From NCBI RefSeq assembly GCF_018861145.1, contig NZ_JAHKQT010000004.1, positions 1 to 64,000 of the forward strand: a stretch of 64,000 nt of DNA, in the 5' to 3' direction. The notes under the pieces are model-generated. The model was not told the DNA's origin. It searched no databases and saw nothing but the letters and a program-made list of their open reading frames with translations. Each line of letters opens with the position of its first letter. The first letter of the stretch is position 1. Both the position numbers and the translations under genes were made by a program. The DNA is from Poseidonibacter lekithochrous (GTDB taxonomy: Bacteria > Campylobacterota > Campylobacteria > Campylobacterales > Arcobacteraceae). Below, one piece after another: positions 60,753 through 64,000 of the stretch.

Positions 60753-62119
60753 TGAGCTTACTTCAAGAAGAGCGAGAAATTATTGTTCAAAATAAATATG
60801 CAGATAACTTTGATTTTGCAGAGATAGAAGAGTTTGTAAAAAATGCTTCAAAAGATTTATTTATTTCGCACAACTTTAAAAATGCTAATAAAATGTTAGT
60901 TCAACCTCGTGGTGGTTTTCCAACTTATCAAAAACAATATGATTTATATGAGTTTTTTGTAAATGCAAATGTTGATGTTTTACCTTTAACTATTGATTCA
61001 AATACAAGATTAAATGATTATGCAACATCTGCAAAAATGCTTAAGCTTTCTGAAGAAAATGAAGTTGATATGTTAAATGGTTATCCTTTAGTAAATCATG
61101 GTTATAAAACTACTAGAAAAATGATTACTCACTTTAATAAACCAGTATCATTAAGACATGGAACTCCTGATGCAAGACTTTTAATAGAAACTGCTATTGC
61201 TTCAGGAATCTTTGAAATTGAGGGTGGTCCAATTACTTACCTATTACCCTACTCTAAAAACTTCCCATTAGATAAAGCTTTTTTATATTGGAAATATGTT
61301 GAAAGAGTTTGTGCAAATTATTCAAAACTTAATGAACCAATTAATAGAGAATCCTTTGGTCCTTTAACTGCAACACTTGTTCCTCCTTGTGTAACAATTG
61401 TAATACAGTTATTAGAAATGCTTCTTTCACTTGAAGAAGGTGTAAAATCCTTTTCTGTATCTTTCTCACAAACTGGTTCTATGAATCAAGATATTGTAAC
61501 AGGGGCAGTTATTAGAAAAATGGCTAAGCATTACGCAGAAGAAATCGGATGTGGTGACGCATCTGTACATCTTGTATATCACCAATGGATGGGAGCCTTC
61601 CCAACAGATAAAAATTTTGCAGAATGTTTAATTAATACTTCAACTGTAATTGCAGCTATGGTTGGTGCTGATAAAATTATTACAAAAACAAGAGATGAAG
61701 CATCTGGAATTCCTACAAAAGAATCAAATGCTAAAACAGTTGCAAATACTCAATACACTCTTAGAATGCTTCAAGGTTTACCAAATATTGTAGATAAAGA
61801 AGAGGAAGAAATACTAACTGAAGAAGTTATGAGTATTATGGAAGCTGTGTTTAATGACCCTGCTGATACATTATGGAGAAAAGTATTTAACTCTATTAAA
61901 AATGGAACGATTGATGTTCCCTTCTCTCCACATATTATAAATCATAATGAAGTAGTAACAGTAAGAGATAAAAATAAAAACATTAGAATTATCAAAAAAG
62001 GTAAATTACCAATAAGTGATAGATGTTTTGAATATGAAAAGAAACAATGTGATTTAAATAAAGATGCCTCATCAATAGTAAATGACATCATCCATGATAT
62101 AGGAATTATGCAATGGTAG
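60752..62119 (+). CDS. Glutamate mutase E (epsilon) subunit
   Basis: A 455-residue TIM-barrel catalytic subunit. Family motifs: VQPRGGFPTYQKQYDLYEF, GYPLVNHGYKTTRKM, SLRHGTPDARLL with the Arg that holds the substrate carboxylate, EGGPITYLLPYSKNFPL, and SFSQTGSMNQDIVTGA. It starts one base within the stop of the S subunit and ends 7 bp within the next gene. Slightly shorter than clostridial GlmE (about 480), but all blocks are present. Confidence 0.95.
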   Translation: MSLLQEEREIIVQNKYADNFDFAEIEEFVKNASKDLFISHNFKNANKMLVQPRGGFPTYQKQYDLYEFFVNANVDVLPLTIDSNTRLNDYATSAKMLKLSEENEVDMLNGYPLVNHGYKTTRKMITHFNKPVSLRHGTPDARLLIETAIASGIFEIEGGPITYLLPYSKNFPLDKAFLYWKYVERVCANYSKLNEPINRESFGPLTATLVPPCVTIVIQLLEMLLSLEEGVKSFSVSFSQTGSMNQDIVTGAVIRKMAKHYAEEIGCGDASVHLVYHQWMGAFPTDKNFAECLINTSTVIAAMVGADKIITKTRDEASGIPTKESNAKTVANTQYTLRMLQGLPNIVDKEEEEILTEEVMSIMEAVFNDPADTLWRKVFNSIKNGTIDVPFSPHIINHNEVVTVRDKNKNIRIIKKGKLPISDRCFEYEKKQCDLNKDASSIVNDIIHDIGIMQW

Positions 62120-63297
62120 AAAATAAACTTTTAATCGATATAGGAAGTACATACTTTAAAGTTGCCACTTCTAACAATGTTGAACAACACTTTAGAGATT
62201 TTAACAAAGACATTTATGATGATTTAGTTAGTAAATGTTCAAGTACACTTGAGAGCTTTAAAAAAGAAGAAATATTTATTTGTTCTTCTGCAAATGGTGG
62301 ATTATCAACATTAGTAATTGGTGTTACTAACTCTTTTTCTTTAAAATATGCTACAAATATTGCATATAATTCTGGTATTAATATTATTGATACTGTTTTA
62401 TATCAAGAGATAGATAAAGCTTCAGTTCCAAGTGATTTAATTGATGTTGTAATAATTGTTGGTGGAATTAATAGTGTTGATAATATCTTTAAAGAAGATT
62501 TATTTAAATATTTAGAAAATGTAAATTATTCAAATGTAGTTTTTGCAGGTTCAAGCAAAGATGCTGAGTATTTAAGTTCACATATAGAAAACTTAGTATT
62601 AATTGATAATGTAATTGATAATAAACTCCATGTAGTTGAAGAGCCTTTAAAAGAGTATTTAACTAATCTTTATCAAGCTGATATTATGGGTAAGGAAGAT
62701 ATTAAACATTTATATGATTTAACATCAAATCAAATTTATTCAACTCCTTATATTGTAAATAAAACATTGCCACTAATTGATTCAAAATTTGCAGCTGTTA
62801 ATCCATTTATTTTAATTGATATTGGAGGAGCAACAACGGATATTCATTATTCTAAAGATTTATCTTATGATAATATTGTTACTTCTAATGAATATGATAG
62901 ATTAGTATTTAAGAAACTTGGTGTTTTTAAATCAAAAGAATCATTAATTTTTGCAGCTCAAAATAATGAATTTGTATATGAATTATTAGCTCATTTAAAA
63001 GTAACTGAAAATATTTTTAATGAAGATACTAATAAAAGTCTACGAATTTTAATGCAACTTGCAATCTTCTTAGTTTTATATAAAGTATCAGAAGTTCATC
63101 CTTTATATATCAAACTAAAATTACACTTATTAAAATCTGTTGTATTAACAGGTGGAATTACTAAAGTATTAAGTTTTGAAGAAGTAGAAGATATTATTGC
63201 ATTTTTCTATAAGAAAATTTTAAACAGTGATATTCATCCTGCAATCATTTTAGATTCAAATTATGATATTTGGACTCTTGGAATAACTCAAAAATAA
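62113..63297 (+). CDS. MutL/GlmL-type glutamate mutase accessory protein (ASKHA ATPase)
   Basis: A 394-residue protein of the glmL/MutL family, not the DNA-repair MutL. Two ASKHA phosphate loops are visible: LLIDIGSTYFKV at 5-16 and FILIDIGGATTDIHYS near 235. Family role: reactivation or chaperoning of the B12 mutase. Members are usually about 450-480 residues; this one is shorter, with ending LTGGITKVLSF...TLGITQK. Overlaps the mutase gene by 7 bp, so it is in the same translated unit. Confidence 0.88.
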   Translation: MVENKLLIDIGSTYFKVATSNNVEQHFRDFNKDIYDDLVSKCSSTLESFKKEEIFICSSANGGLSTLVIGVTNSFSLKYATNIAYNSGINIIDTVLYQEIDKASVPSDLIDVVIIVGGINSVDNIFKEDLFKYLENVNYSNVVFAGSSKDAEYLSSHIENLVLIDNVIDNKLHVVEEPLKEYLTNLYQADIMGKEDIKHLYDLTSNQIYSTPYIVNKTLPLIDSKFAAVNPFILIDIGGATTDIHYSKDLSYDNIVTSNEYDRLVFKKLGVFKSKESLIFAAQNNEFVYELLAHLKVTENIFNEDTNKSLRILMQLAIFLVLYKVSEVHPLYIKLKLHLLKSVVLTGGITKVLSFEEVEDIIAFFYKKILNSDIHPAIILDSNYDIWTLGITQK

Positions 63298-63307
63298 AGG
63301 AAATAAT

Positions 63308-64000
63308 ATGTCAATAAATTGTATAAGAACATTAGTAGAAGAAGCAAATATTTCAAATCCAGAAAAAATTGCTTTAACATTTGGACATGAGAAAATTACA
63401 TATAGCGAATTATTTACTAAAGTAAATCAAATTGCTTATTATTTAGATGAGTTAAATATGCCAAGCAAAAGTAGAATTGGTATTTATTCAAATAAAGGAA
63501 TAGATCAAGTTATTGCAATACTTGCTATTTTATCAACTGATTATATTCTAGTTCCTTTAACAAAATTACTTAAACAAGAACAAGTAAAATATATAATTGA
63601 TGATTGTGATATTGCTTGTATTATTACAGATAAAGTAAAACTTGAAACACTTGAAGAAATAAACTTTACAGGTACTGTTATTTCATATGAAACAGCACAT
63701 AAAGAATTACCATCATTTGAAGAGATTTACAAATACTATAATAAACCTTATGAATGTAATATTTCAGGACATCAAAATGCTGCTATTACTTACTCATTTG
63801 GAATAAGTGGAAAACCAAAAGGTATTGTGATTTCACATAGAAACTTTATAGATTCAGCTCGTGTTGTGTCACAATACTTAAAACTAAAAGAAGAAGATGT
63901 AATTTCAGGAACACTTGTTTTTAATCTTGATTATGGATTAAATCAAATCTTTTGTTCTTTATATAAAAGAGCAACATTAGCACTTCACAAATTTGTTTTA
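63308..64000 (+). CDS. AMP-forming acyl/aminoacyl ligase, N-terminal part (truncated by window end)
   Basis: The ATG at 63308 with aaagga 5 bp upstream opens a frame to the window end (231 residues seen). It contains the N-terminal ANL-superfamily pattern: ITYSELFTKVNQIAYYL, IGIYSNKG, the A3 P-loop TYSFGISGKPKGIVISH, with Phe and Ile replacing the usual Ser/Thr-Gly. It follows the mutase chaperone by 10 bp, so it is in the glutamate mutase operon. Adenylation of 3-methylaspartate or of another acid is inferred from position. The specificity-determining pocket lies beyond the window. Confidence 0.85.
   Translation, partial: MSINCIRTLVEEANISNPEKIALTFGHEKITYSELFTKVNQIAYYLDELNMPSKSRIGIYSNKGIDQVIAILAILSTDYILVPLTKLLKQEQVKYIIDDCDIACIITDKVKLETLEEINFTGTVISYETAHKELPSFEEIYKYYNKPYECNISGHQNAAITYSFGISGKPKGIVISHRNFIDSARVVSQYLKLKEEDVISGTLVFNLDYGLNQIFCSLYKRATLALHKFVL

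Noticed and set aside
62113-63297. DNA mismatch repair MutL
   Set aside because: The name is shared only; the protein has ASKHA ATPase loops and lies in a glutamate mutase operon.
1-64000. CRISPR array or prophage
   Set aside because: No short direct repeats with regular spacers and no phage structural or integrase genes were seen; the only long repeats are the MBG units and the YafQ duplication.

Overview
The window is AT-rich, gene-dense DNA that reads as a chromosomal segment of a member of the Campylobacterota, most likely the Arcobacteraceae (Arcobacter and relatives). The inference rests on gene order and families: a lipoprotein of the UPF0323 type followed by a glutathionylspermidine-synthase-like ATP-grasp protein, the nadE-lpxK pairing, the tatB-tatC-queA run, PAS histidine kinases with an H-box reading HQWRQPL, MdaB/NfsA-type reductases, and very low GC with frequent TTG and GTG starts. 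No rRNA, CRISPR array or complete insertion sequence was seen; there is one tRNA gene, tRNA-Leu(CAA).

Layout. 0-6 kb: 3' end of a large two-partner-secretion exoprotein built of MBG repeats (two copies are DNA-identical), its TpsB transporter, then an exported rhodanese joined to a membrane GGDEF-EAL protein. 6-12 kb: quinone and nitro reductases, a phosphatase, a PAS sensor kinase and the UPF0323/ATP-grasp pair. 12-21.7 kb: an orphan formate-dehydrogenase-type cytochrome b; a minus-strand block (DnaJ/TerB protein, two tandem BFD-like ferredoxins, nadE, an aminotransferase, lpxK); then tatB-tatC-queA and an exonuclease. 21.8-30 kb: SNF symporter, cold-shock protein with tandem promoters, RNase D-like nuclease, a structured small-RNA candidate with a seven-residue leader ORF, aat, a PAS/GAF kinase, an ElyC-like protein, rlmF and the tRNA. 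30-37 kb: SH3 protein, Crp-family regulator, a DoxX/CcdA/TlpA thiol-redox set, two unknowns (one with nuclease-like residues), a second DoxX, a lipase-like hydrolase and a GNAT enzyme.

37.2-40.5 kb is the most accessory-looking part: a RelB/YafQ module whose toxin has been split by a 713-bp unit with an 83-bp repeated end, a PemK/MazF-like gene inside that unit, and a two-gene AAA ATPase plus Toprim-protein operon that looks like an anti-phage system of the AbiL/RloAB/PARIS type. 40.5-50 kb: sbcCD, a thiamine ABC transporter, a potassium channel, a membrane protein of unknown role and a ComEC-like protein. 50-60 kb: a PhoD-like phosphatase, OvoA (ovothiol synthesis), an RraA-like protein, a lipoprotein, and a thiosulfate-dehydrogenase-like dihaem cytochrome next to a stand-alone Cache sensor, an OmpR-type regulator and a histidine kinase, with a DsbA-like protein divergent.

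60.3-64 kb: a coenzyme-B12 glutamate mutase (S and E subunits and a MutL-type chaperone) is followed directly by an AMP-forming ligase cut by the window end. The mutase makes 3-methylaspartate, and an adjacent adenylating enzyme suggests that a biosynthetic (natural-product-like) pathway starts here rather than glutamate fermentation. This, the Toprim/AAA pair, the structured RNA at 24.5-24.7 kb and the split toxin locus are the points most worth a second look.
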